From positions 1 to 20,006 of the forward strand of contig PDIP01000160.1 of assembly GCA_002811645.1 (NCBI GenBank): 20,006 bases of DNA, in the 5' to 3' direction. A program made the position numbers and the translations under genes. Under the pieces are notes generated by a model, which was given only the letters and a program-made list of their open reading frames with translations, ran no database searches and was not told the DNA's origin. Within the stretch, counting starts at the first letter, position 1. Each line of letters begins with the position of its first letter. Source of the DNA: Corallochytrium limacisporum (taxonomy: Eukaryota > Opisthokonta). Shown here piece by piece: positions 1 through 7,542 of the stretch.

Positions 1-100
1 CCCCCCCGGGGGAGGGAAATGGCCCAGCAAAGGCCCCCCCGGTGAACAGTCCTTAGCGCACCGGACAACGCGACCAATCAACCGCAGTTGCAGCCGTTGC
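1..100. repeat. Left copy of terminal 100-bp direct repeat
   Basis: Bases 1-100 align without gaps to 19907-20006. I count five differences, at 13, 17, 18, 19 and 51. From base 20 onward 80 of 81 bases agree. The unit starts with a C-run/G-run, continues through a second C7 run (34-40) and contains a CCAAT box at 74-78. It is either a genuine dispersed repeat or a terminal overlap created by assembly; the sequence alone cannot decide. Confidence 0.9.
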
Positions 101-469
101 CTTGTCATCGTGGAATGACCTTTGCTCCAAAATTGCTTGCAGTTACACCGTGCTGAGGGTTTAATTCATCATCTCTTCATCTGTACTGTGTTTCAATCGT
201 GCTATTTCAGACGACCGAGATGAATGAGCGACGAAATGTCCAAAATGCCGCCGGTTACAAAGCGATAAGGGCGACCATTGAATCCGGTTGAACACTGGGT
301 GGCTGTAAACGATGAAATGACAGTGTGAAGTTTCTGTCTACAATTTTATAGATACTAAGTAGAATTCAAGGAGTCCCTTCAATATAGAAGTAGGGACGGT
401 GCCAGGTTATTTGTTTCAAACTAAATTTAAAGAAAGAAACTAGAACCAAAAGAGGGTTTACGATAGATC
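101..469 (+). promoter_or_regulatory. 5' flank of the mS38-like gene
   Basis: This stretch of 369 bases shows no gene. A TATA-like A/T stretch (TTTTATAGATA) lies near 343-353, about 120 bases before the start codon at 470. The CCAAT box at 74-78 in the terminal repeat is farther upstream. Assignment as promoter rests only on position and these weak motifs. Confidence 0.3.
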
Positions 470-1675
470 ATGTTGTCAACATTAGCGCGTCGGAGTTTTA
501 CAGCAGCAGTGCAACGGGGCCCAGTACGAACCACTTCAGTATCCATTTTGCGTCAGGCTTACTCCAGTACACGGGATGAGGAGACTAGGGCTACACCAAC
601 AAAGGACCCCATGTACATGGTGAAGGTTCGTTTACCCAGCAACCTGGTTGTGGAAATGGATAGCAGACGTGCTCTGTACGCAGCTGAAGAGCATGAATCT
701 TCCCTACAGGGCAAGGCTGGCAACACTACCAAAGATATTAGCGAACTCCAGAGCACCCATGCGCGTAGGTTTGAAGGGCCAAAACGCCGGCAAGAAGAAA
801 TGCGCGCCAGACAGCAGCAGATTCAGCAGGACAAGGAAGCCCGGGAGATGTACCATAGGCAGCAATCCCAGCAGGCCCAGCAGAGACAACAGTCTGCAGC
901 TGAACAGCTAGCGGCTGTGAAGGATGAAATTCCTGTGCAGATTGATAGTCTGCTGACCATGAACATTCACACCACCCATCTTATGCTACCCCAGGGGCTC
1001 CTGTTTGACCTGCAGGAGTTTGAGAATATGACCCTGGATGGCGATGAGGCTAAGGTAGAAGAGCGCTTGAACAAGACTGGCGAGGAGTACTTCCGCGCCA
1101 ATTCATTGGAAGAATTCCACGAGAAGGTTGGCAACTTGTCCAATGCCCACTCCAAGCTCTTGGAGCAAGCCATGAAGGAGAACAGTGACTTTGTCAGCGG
1201 CACACAGGACATGTGGTTCAACATGCTCCAGGAAGAGGCAGCTGAATTGGCCAATTTGTTCACGGACAGCAACATTGAATGCTTCGTGAAGCTCTGGCAG
1301 TACCTTGAGGTACCACAGACCATCAGGAAGCAAGGCAAGCGACATGTGCCACTCTGGGTGCCTGGTGCCAACCGCACGCAGATGACTTTCATCGGTGACC
1401 AGATCAGGTCCCAGCACAAACTAAACTTTGGCATCACCGATAGCGTAAGCACTGCCATGGACCTTCCGACTTGGAACGACTCTGATGATAACGTCATGCT
1501 TACCATGACGACTCTGAAATGGCGCGCACAGCGCATGCGCAAGCACCGTCGTATGAAACGCCGCAAAGCCAATCGCGCAGACAGGCAAAAGATGAAGGCA
1601 CGTAAGGATGCTAAGCGTGTCAATCAGCTTATGGCTGAGATTGCTCGCCGTGGTGGCATCGTTAAGGGCAACTAA
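470..1675 (+). CDS. Mitochondrial small ribosomal subunit protein mS38-like (AURKAIP1/Cox24 family)
   Basis: Predicted structural protein of the mitochondrial small ribosomal subunit, 401 aa. The N-terminus (about 1-35) is Arg/Ser/Ala-rich without acidic residues, a typical matrix-targeting sequence. Residues about 100-150 are Gln/Arg/Glu-rich and probably coiled coil. Residues 160-330 are unassigned. The diagnostic part is the basic C-terminus, residues about 346-380, with the RMRKHRRMKRRKANR core. It matches the lysine/arginine-rich mS38 signature of a short hydrophobic lead followed by the K-M-x-K-H-x-x-x-K-R-R pattern. The protein is about twice the length of human AURKAIP1, so the middle region is lineage-specific or very divergent. 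The ATG at 470 has A at -3. The gene converges on the reductase gene at 1966, 290 bases away. Alternative: another basic mitochondrial RNA-binding protein. Confidence 0.7.
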   Translation: MLSTLARRSFTAAVQRGPVRTTSVSILRQAYSSTRDEETRATPTKDPMYMVKVRLPSNLVVEMDSRRALYAAEEHESSLQGKAGNTTKDISELQSTHARRFEGPKRRQEEMRARQQQIQQDKEAREMYHRQQSQQAQQRQQSAAEQLAAVKDEIPVQIDSLLTMNIHTTHLMLPQGLLFDLQEFENMTLDGDEAKVEERLNKTGEEYFRANSLEEFHEKVGNLSNAHSKLLEQAMKENSDFVSGTQDMWFNMLQEEAAELANLFTDSNIECFVKLWQYLEVPQTIRKQGKRHVPLWVPGANRTQMTFIGDQIRSQHKLNFGITDSVSTAMDLPTWNDSDDNVMLTMTTLKWRAQRMRKHRRMKRRKANRADRQKMKARKDAKRVNQLMAEIARRGGIVKGN

Positions 1676-1965
1676 GTCACGACAAGAGGCCATGGAAGTG
1701 CCGCTTTAAATGTAGTGCAACTGTACTGGCCAATGACCAGAAGATACGTAGTGGATTAAGCGCTTGTTGAGTCAAACAAACCTCTGTAACATTTTAAATA
1801 GAATCCATCATGTTTAAATACCACATCGAAATCAATCGATTGTCTTTAGCTTATGCGTTCATGTCCTAACAGACCATGCTAATCATCTATTCCAAAAGAC
1901 TTGTGCAGCTTTACACTTACGTCAAGACTGTGCGTCGTTCACAGTGGGGTCTGTGGTATTCTGCT

Positions 1966-2538
1966 CTACATGTGCTCAGGCCAGTCACAGGAAGTGCTGA
2001 GCAAGTCATTGATGGCCTTCAGACCCTCAGCGTCCACCTCTGAGTATCCATTCTTCTCCGCACAATCCAAATCCATCACTCCCAGCAGACCCACGTCAGC
2101 GCCATTCTGCTCGTCGGAAGCCTTGGGCCGCACGAGCGGCAATACAATCTCCGATTGACTGCGCTCATCGCACGCAATGTGTCCCGGAAACTCGTGCACG
2201 TCCTGCACGATCTGCACCTCGCGGGTCTTGGCACACGTGCCACACACTCCTTTGCCATACATGATGCGCTGACATGCCACGCGACCTTGAAATGGGCCCA
2301 GGATCAGGTCCTTGTCGTCGCGAAAGAAATAGAATCCGACCCAGTTCACGCTGGTTTGGCCAAGATCATGCAGGCCATTGTAAATGTAAGCGGCTGCATT
2401 GGCGGTGTTGGAGACGTAATCACGCTCGTCGCCAAAAAGAGCCTTTAGTTCCACGGTAGCGGAGGCGTAAAACTCGCGCTTCTTTGTTTCTAGAGCAGAG
2501 TCCATATTTCCTTTCTTGGGTTCAGAAGAAGGCGTCAT
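1966..2538 (-). CDS. Free methionine-(R)-sulfoxide reductase (GAF-domain fRMsr)
   Basis: Thioredoxin-dependent enzyme reducing free L-methionine-(R)-sulfoxide to methionine, a cytosolic oxidative-repair activity. The 190-aa protein is one GAF domain. Family landmarks in order: NWVGFYFF (65-72), LGPFQGRVAC (80-89), GKGVCGTCA (95-103), DVHEFPGHIACD (113-124), SEIVLPL (129-135) and GVMDLD (153-158). The three family cysteines are present: C89, C99 and C123, equivalent to E. coli C84, C94 and C118. C123 is the expected catalytic residue. C102 is an extra cysteine near the active site. Length is close to the yeast enzyme (about 180 aa). The ATG at 2538 lies 35 bases after the stop of the SMIM12-like gene on the same strand, leaving almost no room for a separate promoter. 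Metazoa usually lack this enzyme, which points to a unicellular host. Confidence 0.93.
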   Translation of the reverse strand: MTPSSEPKKGNMDSALETKKREFYASATVELKALFGDERDYVSNTANAAAYIYNGLHDLGQTSVNWVGFYFFRDDKDLILGPFQGRVACQRIMYGKGVCGTCAKTREVQIVQDVHEFPGHIACDERSQSEIVLPLVRPKASDEQNGADVGLLGVMDLDCAEKNGYSEVDAEGLKAINDLLSTSCDWPEHM

Positions 2539-2573
2539 TTCAGTCTAAAATCCTTTCCCGTGCAACTCCAAGT

Positions 2574-2822
2574 CTAAAGTTCTGATCGGTAGATACCTTC
2601 TTTATATTCCTCAGCAACCCGCTTTTCTCTGCGTTCGATAACTGATTCGGTCAACAACTGCGTGTTCTCCTTCTGTTCATCCGGCTGACGGTAGTACTCT
2701 TCACTTAAAGACCCGATCGCACCTACAGTGAACGCAATGGGGAATACTGCGATACGGACCACTTGTGGGACGTACAACCGAAAAGCGTTCAGTACGAATG
2801 GCAAGGCCGCCTGAAATACCAT
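2574..2822 (-). CDS. SMIM12-like small integral membrane protein
   Basis: Predicted 82-aa membrane protein starting at the ATG whose first base is 2822. The frame remains open upstream to 2852, but only a TTG lies there, so I chose the first ATG. A hydrophobic segment rich in V/A/F/I covers about residues 8-38. It includes LYVPQVVRIAVFPIAFTVGAIG, whose Y-x-P and F-P-x-A-F-x-V-G-A-x-G pattern is typical of SMIM12 (UPF0767). An acidic/polar tail follows, with the ERREKR element that parallels ERREDR in the animal protein. Total length is similar to human SMIM12 (92 aa). No biochemical role is established for the family. It is the upstream member of a tight tandem pair with the reductase gene. 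Confidence 0.72.
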   Translation of the reverse strand: MVFQAALPFVLNAFRLYVPQVVRIAVFPIAFTVGAIGSLSEEYYRQPDEQKENTQLLTESVIERREKRVAEEYKEGIYRSEL

Positions 2823-3320
2823 GGAAGAAACAAGATATGCTGTTCCTGGCAATCACGGCTATGCGGGCTTCGGTAACGACCAAATTTCTTTGCATCCACC
2901 GAGCTGCCTGATGCAATTGGTACGCTCCTGATCCCGGACTGACCAGCACCGCAGGTCACTTATAGCACCCCTAGCCACTACCAACTTTAAACGAGCAACA
3001 CACGGGCCGTGAAGGCGGAAAGAGGTGAGAAACTCAGACATCCCGTCATCGACCCACAAACGACAGGAGCCCCGGGAGAGACTCCGTTCTGCAAAGCGGC
3101 GCTCGCACACAATGCGCTCTCGCACACGAAAATGCCAAGAGGCCTGTGCCCATTCTCCGACCTCTCCCGCACCCCTCCCACCAACCCGCCCGGTGTTTCC
3201 CTTCGTCCCCTCCCCGCCTGCCACTCCCCCGAGCTTTCTCTCCTCGGGGACTTGGCAGTGTGAGTCTGGCCGACGAAGCCCAAAAATTCCAGGGGTGCTG
3301 CTCCGCTCGCTTGGAAGAGA

Positions 3321-3335
3321 GGGGGGGGGTGGGGG
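3321..3335 (+). repeat. G-run (G9-T-G5)
   Basis: One of the intergenic G/C homopolymer tracts. The run is nine G, one T and five G, in a purine-rich context. It could contribute to a G-quadruplex on the plus strand. Confidence 0.8.
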
Positions 3336-3342
3336 ACCGTAC

Positions 3343-3356
3343 TGCATAATTATGCA
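3343..3356. repeat. 14-bp perfect palindrome with TAATTA core
   Basis: TGCATAATTATGCA is identical to its own reverse complement. The centre TAATTA is the sort of site bound by homeodomain dimers. It sits about 520 bases upstream of the SMIM12-like start and about 335 bases beyond the Sec61 stop. Binding is not shown. Confidence 0.5.
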
Positions 3357-3396
3357 CGTTGCAAGTTTGTGTATTGTTGTCTTCCAGGGAATTTTT

Positions 3397-3636
3397 ATGA
3401 CACAGGAACAGCCGGAAAGTACTCTATCGAGTGGTGAGAACGCACGACCTCATTCGCATCAGCATGCTTCTGTTGGATGTCGCATTTTGGCATGGCTAGG
3501 AAAGCGTGTAGTCCCGGCCAATGTGCGATGTTTTGACTACTACTACGTGACTAATGTAAATCTGTTGGAACAAGGACAAGTCATGGTCGATCCTCTGTCC
3601 ATGTGTCGAGGCACTCTGATATCGTACCCTGCATAA
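3397..3636 (+). CDS. Unrecognised short reading frame, doubtful
   Basis: This 79-codon frame begins with ATG at 3397 and ends with TAA at 3634. The product has no signal peptide, no membrane segment and no motif I recognise; it contains an HSHQH stretch and a YYY run. The context before the ATG (TTTTT) is poor. The frame runs antisense-convergent towards the end of Sec61 alpha, so it could be plain 3'-flanking sequence. I list it only because it is one of few ATG-initiated frames here that no known gene explains. Confidence 0.12.
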   Translation: MTQEQPESTLSSGENARPHSHQHASVGCRILAWLGKRVVPANVRCFDYYYVTNVNLLEQGQVMVDPLSMCRGTLISYPA

Positions 3637-3691
3637 CAAATGTCTACGAAGAATCCCGTTACCGCCCCGTGAATTACACACAGCGCGCACT

Positions 3692-5116
3692 TTATCCCAT
3701 GTAGTTGGCCATCATTCCCTTCATGTTGCTCATGCTCTCAGCCTGCTCCTTCATGAAGGCCTCGAAATACTGGTAGGTGATAGTAACAGCCAATAGAATA
3801 CCCGTTCCGCTACCAATTGCGCCAAAAGCGTCGGCAACAATGGACAGTGCACCAATGCAAATACCACCGAAAGCAGCAGCCACTGGAATGTAACGGTTGA
3901 GGTACTCCCGCTCCTTGCCCGGGCGGTAGCCCTTGATGGTGTACTGCTGGGCCTTCAGAGTCTTGGCCAAATCATAGGCGCTACTACCGCTGAAGTCAAT
4001 CCAGACGGTGGACAGCATGGCGCAGGTGGACAGCATAAAGACGACGTAGAAGGCAGTGTGCAGGGGAGCAGCAGCCATCTCCACCAGACCACGAGGAGGA
4101 GAAATGTAGTATGCCAAACCACCGATGGGCATGGGACGACTCTTTCCCTCACCAGACCAGGTACCCAACAGTTGAACCATGAGGTTGTCTGGGAAGCGAG
4201 AGTACAACAGATTGGACAGGATGGAAATCTGAGAAGTGAGGGCACTCTGCAGAATAATAGGCATGTTGGAAGTGTAGAAGAGCTTGATGGGCAGGACGCT
4301 CTGATGACCGGTCTTGTGTTGAATGGGGATGTCGACACGGAAACCCTGGAAGTAAGTAACTACCGCAAAGACAACAACAGTGGCCAGCAAGTTCATCATG
4401 TTGGGGGCACCCGTGCGCCAGAAAGCGTTCAAAATATGGCTGGCCTTGTTCTCATACTTGAAGACCAGGCTGCTAATAAACTCAACAACAGCACCCTCGT
4501 ACTCGGTACCCATGCCGGTGGTGGTGGTCATGGGGCTCAAGCTCTGCCACATGATGTTCTCACAAATGTTGGTCGCAATAAACAGTGAAATACCGGACCC
4601 AATACCGTAGCCGTTCTGCAGCAGCTCATCCAAGAGCATGACAACAACACCAGCAATGGTTAGCTGAGCAACAATCAAAGCACCAGTAAAGAAATCGACG
4701 GGACCATACATACCCATGGCCACGTACAGGACAGCCTGAGCCACAGTCATAACCATACCGAAGAGCTTCTGCGCACCCTCAAAAAGCTCACGGTCGCGGG
4801 GCAGCTGTTGGTTGACCTCAATCAGCTTGGCACCAGCAAGCAACTGCATAATAAGACCGGAAGTAACAATGGGAGAGATACCCAGTTCCATAAGCGTACC
4901 ACGATTGGAAGCCAGAATGACACGCAGCAGGAACAAAGGATCTGCTCCCTGAACATGGTACCCGTACAGTGGAACCTGTGACATCACCAAAAAGATCAGC
5001 AGGGTCACACCAGTGTACACCAGCTTTTCGTTGAATGCCAACCGTCCAAGAGGCTTTTCAACCGAAGGCATAGCAGCCACAAAGGGCGCCACGACATCAA
5101 GCATGCGGAAAGACAT
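3692..5116 (-). CDS. SEC61A: Protein transport protein Sec61 subunit alpha
   Basis: Channel-forming subunit of the endoplasmic reticulum protein-conducting translocon, partner of Sec61 beta and gamma, used for co- and post-translational translocation and membrane insertion. The 474-aa product has the family length and ten predicted membrane segments. It carries the near-invariant stretch RVILASNRGTLMELGISPIV (residues about 65-84), followed by TSGLIMQLLAGAKLIEV. Other landmarks are LFGMVMTVAQ, a GYGIGSGISLFIATNICE loop, PIQHKTGHQSVLPIKLFYTSNMPIILQSAL, and a C-terminus with GSGTGILLAVTITYQYFEAF. The ATG at 5116 has A at -3. No intron interrupts the gene. An inverted CCAAT box lies 88 bases upstream. 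Its downstream neighbour on the same strand is the SMIM12-like gene, 870 bases away. Confidence 0.98.
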   Translation of the reverse strand: MSFRMLDVVAPFVAAMPSVEKPLGRLAFNEKLVYTGVTLLIFLVMSQVPLYGYHVQGADPLFLLRVILASNRGTLMELGISPIVTSGLIMQLLAGAKLIEVNQQLPRDRELFEGAQKLFGMVMTVAQAVLYVAMGMYGPVDFFTGALIVAQLTIAGVVVMLLDELLQNGYGIGSGISLFIATNICENIMWQSLSPMTTTTGMGTEYEGAVVEFISSLVFKYENKASHILNAFWRTGAPNMMNLLATVVVFAVVTYFQGFRVDIPIQHKTGHQSVLPIKLFYTSNMPIILQSALTSQISILSNLLYSRFPDNLMVQLLGTWSGEGKSRPMPIGGLAYYISPPRGLVEMAAAPLHTAFYVVFMLSTCAMLSTVWIDFSGSSAYDLAKTLKAQQYTIKGYRPGKEREYLNRYIPVAAAFGGICIGALSIVADAFGAIGSGTGILLAVTITYQYFEAFMKEQAESMSNMKGMMANYMG

Positions 5117-5199
5117 GGTTCAAAACGACTCCAAAGCTTGTCTCAAATATTTTATCCCGCTGCAAAGTCATAAACAAAGTAGGTCACAACTTGCCGTTG

Positions 5200-5212
5200 T
5201 TTGATTGGGAGG
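5200..5212 (-). promoter_or_regulatory. CCAAT box upstream of Sec61 alpha
   Basis: TTTGATTGGGAGG on the plus strand gives CCTCCCAATCAAA on the coding strand, with CCAAT at 5208-5204. It lies 88 bases upstream of the Sec61 alpha ATG, a usual position for an NF-Y site. The CCAATCA core is the same as in the terminal repeat. Confidence 0.5.
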
Positions 5213-5486
5213 CCTCAAATAGCTGAATAATGCCATGGGTTCACACACCACGGTTGTCGGACTTCGGAGTCTTCTCTTTGAACTCCAATGACGTGCACTG
5301 GAATGCCACAAACATATTTCAATTCCGTCGTCGTGGGCATTCAATGCTCGTTGTTACCTGCCTAGGCCCAACAGCAACGGTACAACACAGCATCTTCCCC
5401 TCTCCCCCCCTTCTCTGGGCCCCCCTCTCCATAGGTTGTACAGAGACCACAATCAATAACCTCAAAGAGAAATAACAACACAAACT

Positions 5487-5511
5487 CCCCCCCCCCCCGG
5501 GGGGGAGGGGG
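5487..5511. repeat. C12-G7-A-G5 tract (Cn-Gn palindrome)
   Basis: Twelve C are followed directly by seven G, one A and five G. The C and G halves are self-complementary and could fold as a hairpin. Each strand also carries a potential i-motif or G-rich half. Confidence 0.9.
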
Positions 5512-5624
5512 CACACACGGGAGACCGAGTAAAAGCGGGGCAAAACACTGAGACGGAGAGCACAGAGCCGAAGCCCCGAAAGGGTAGGGGGAGGGGGAGG
5601 TATCACTGCCCGGTCGCTCCACCT

Positions 5625-5644
5625 CCCCCCCCCGCCGAGGGGGG
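5625..5644. repeat. C9-GCCGA-G6 inverted tract
   Basis: A C9 run and a G6 run are separated by GCCGA, giving a possible short hairpin of the same type as at 5487-5511. Confidence 0.8.
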
Positions 5645-6137
5645 CCTACGGCAAGAAGCCAACTCATCGCCCCGTAGTAGGTTTTTTATTTGGGTCGGGC
5701 GATCCGTGCGTGTGTGTACACACATCGCCGCAATCCACACGGGGACACACACACCGACCGAGAAGGAAATCTGCCACGGCAATGCCACGGCACCAAAGCG
5801 GTGAATGACGAGAGGCCAGGGGAGAGAGAAGATTTGGGTGGTCCACGACACCGTCGCCTCCCCCAAGGAGCACCAAGCACAGCTCCGGTTACACCGTTGC
5901 CAGAAAAAACCAAAGGAATATATCCAAGCACACCCCGGTACCTGTGGGCGGGTGGCAGTGGATAGTTCGAGATAAATTAAAAAACAAACGACAAAATAAG
6001 GAGGGGGGGGGAGAGAAATAGGAGAATGCCTTTTTACTTGGACAGGGCAGCCAGCCAAGACCGGGGGTAACACTTGGCCCGCGCGGTTAATAATTTCGTG
6101 GGCTAGAATATTCCGGTTTTCCCTTGCGTTTTTCGGT

Positions 6138-6154
6138 TGTGTGTGTGTGTGTGT
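6138..6154. repeat. TG dinucleotide microsatellite
   Basis: A 17-base alternating TG stretch lies immediately before the C9-G4 tract. Similar TG/CA stretches accompany other C/G tracts near 5709-5755, 9064-9090 and 13345-13370. Confidence 0.9.
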
Positions 6155-6158
6155 TTGG

Positions 6159-6182
6159 CCCCCCCCCGGGGAAGTGGGGGGG
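6159..6182. repeat. C9-G4-AAGT-G7 tract
   Basis: Nine C, four G, a four-base spacer (AAGT) and seven G. The G7 can pair with the C9, giving an alternative hairpin to the direct CCCC/GGGG pairing. Confidence 0.85.
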
Positions 6183-7069
6183 CACGGAGAGCCCGGTCGT
6201 CCACTCTCGAGCAGACAGGAGGATAGAAATCGCCGGCACCTGGCTCTTGGGCCTTGGGGGTCCACATTCTTTCCAATTGTTTCAAGTTTTGGTTGTCTTG
6301 GTCTGAATTGAAGTATGAAGGAGAAGGGCAAAACAAAAGTGTACCGAGGGAACAGGAAATCAAGAAACCGGCTTCACGCTGCAACAAGGCCATCTCTCAG
6401 TATGCATTGGCCCAATGCGTAGGCAACTACCGCACGTGTCGACACCTAGTTCCACAGGTTGAGACACGGGCAGGACGGTTGTGCTGGTCAGATCAATATC
6501 CGTCATCTCAGGGGCTTTCCTCGGGGCTGAGCATCCGGATGCAGCAGACCCGTCGATTGGGTGGTAGTCCATACCTGGCATGTAGTTTGAAAATCCAGAG
6601 CCTCAACCTCCAGTGCTTTCTTTCCCCTCCCCTTTCAAAGTCGATCCCCCTCCAACTTCCCCTCCCCTGACTTTCCCGTTTAACCCACCCTGTCACTACC
6701 AACACTACAGGCGCATGTGGCACGTATCAATGTCCCGGCTCCCCGTGCACGACACCGTGATTGCCGGCAACTCTCGAGCAAATAATTTCGAGCGCTGTGT
6801 CTGCGGCATTGTGCGGCAAGACAATAATACATGGTTTCATTTGACAAAAAGTGCAGTTGAGTCTAAAGTTAGTGATCCTTATTTATAGTCAGGTATAGGA
6901 GTCTATGCGACAACATATGTAGGTTCCTATCGGATACAAACTGGCACTAAGACGTTATAGTGGAGCTGATTGACGAGGAATTGAGAGCACGTCGCGCAAT
7001 ATGTATGTAGATGAGTCATGAGAGAACTCTAGTTCACAAAAATAGCATAGTTAAAGACCACAGAAAGCC

Positions 7070-7513
7070 ATGCAGAGAGCACTTCCCATGTCTTCCCGAC
7101 TCCTGCTGTCTGCCAGAACGCAGACCGGGCAAGCGCTCCGGAGCAATCTGTGCCCCAACGGCCGTATGGTACTGGCACAGACCATGTTTGCACCTGCTGT
7201 CGTAGGAGTCGGACAGCTACGCAACTCACGTCTCCGTGGTAAGTACGTAGTGCCTCCTCGCGACGGTGAAACAGTGGAGTCATTCCTTACTAAGATTGGT
7301 CGTAACACTGTACAGTTTGCAGACAGGTTTGATAATTGGGAACATTTATTCAGGGCCACTTCCTACGATCTGAAGGAAATGGGAATGGATGTTCGAACTA
7401 GAAAATTTTTACTCGGATGGGTGGAACGATATCGGCTGGGACTGGAGCCCTATGAATGGAAACCACGGAAGGGGAGTCGAGCTGAAAAGAAACTCTCTTC
7501 GGAAGATATGTAA
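7070..7513 (+). CDS. Mitochondrial small ribosomal subunit protein mS41 (FYV4, IGR-motif family)
   Basis: Predicted component of the mitochondrial small ribosomal subunit, 147 aa. The N-terminus (about 1-55) is Arg/Ser/Leu-rich with no acidic residue and looks like a matrix presequence. The IGR domain occupies about 67-124. It starts with VESFLTKIGR (69-78), continues through FDNWEHLF and LKEMGMDVRTRKFLLGWVERYRLG, and has the SAM-like helical pattern of the family, in which the name-giving I-G-R triplet (76-78) is conserved. The tail is Lys-rich. ATGs at 7001, 7005, 7011 and 7018 lie out of frame just upstream, so transcription probably starts after 7020 with a very short leader. The stop is only 29 bases from the stop of the convergent RRM gene. 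Confidence 0.88.
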   Translation: MQRALPMSSRLLLSARTQTGQALRSNLCPNGRMVLAQTMFAPAVVGVGQLRNSRLRGKYVVPPRDGETVESFLTKIGRNTVQFADRFDNWEHLFRATSYDLKEMGMDVRTRKFLLGWVERYRLGLEPYEWKPRKGSRAEKKLSSEDM

Positions 7514-7542
7514 AGCACTAATCTGGCGATTCGCTCCAAGTC

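Larger units (their letters stand above)
2823..3691. other. Intergenic region between Sec61 alpha and the SMIM12-like gene
   Basis: These 869 bases hold no recognised gene. 3000-3340 is C/T-rich on the plus strand with a G9-T-G5 run at 3321-3335. A perfect 14-bp palindrome lies at 3343-3356. One ATG-initiated frame (3397-3636, +, 79 codons) is preceded by a splice-acceptor-like TGTTGTCTTCCAG, but I recognise nothing in its product. The part nearest 2822 should hold the promoter of the SMIM12-like gene. Confidence 0.5.
5220..6999. other. Long spacer rich in C/G homopolymers and TG/CA repeats
   Basis: About 1.8 kb with no recognised gene between the divergent Sec61 alpha and mS41 genes. It contains C/G tracts (5404-5425, 5487-5511, 5625-5644, 6003-6011, 6159-6182), a TG microsatellite and scattered CACACA/TGTGTG stretches. 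Long frames crossing it lack an ATG start or run through homopolymers. One ATG frame at 6360-6581 (-, 73 codons) and one at 6730-6888 (+, 52 codons) remain unexplained; neither product is recognisable. A pyrimidine tract ending in ACTACAG at 6710 resembles a 3' splice site, but I found no matching donor or conserved exon. Confidence 0.5.

Noticed and set aside
967-1623. 218-codon minus-strand frame inside the mS38-like gene
   Set aside because: It is antisense to a better supported gene with a mitochondrial presequence and a family motif; its product is not recognisable.
5603-6331. 242-codon open frame on the minus strand
   Set aside because: It begins with TTG, not ATG. It crosses several C/G homopolymers and CA repeats, and the product has no recognisable domain.
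6613-6888. Frame following a pyrimidine tract and ACTACAG, resembling a 3' exon
   Set aside because: No donor site, upstream exon or known domain could be linked to it. It is kept only as a remark in the spacer description.
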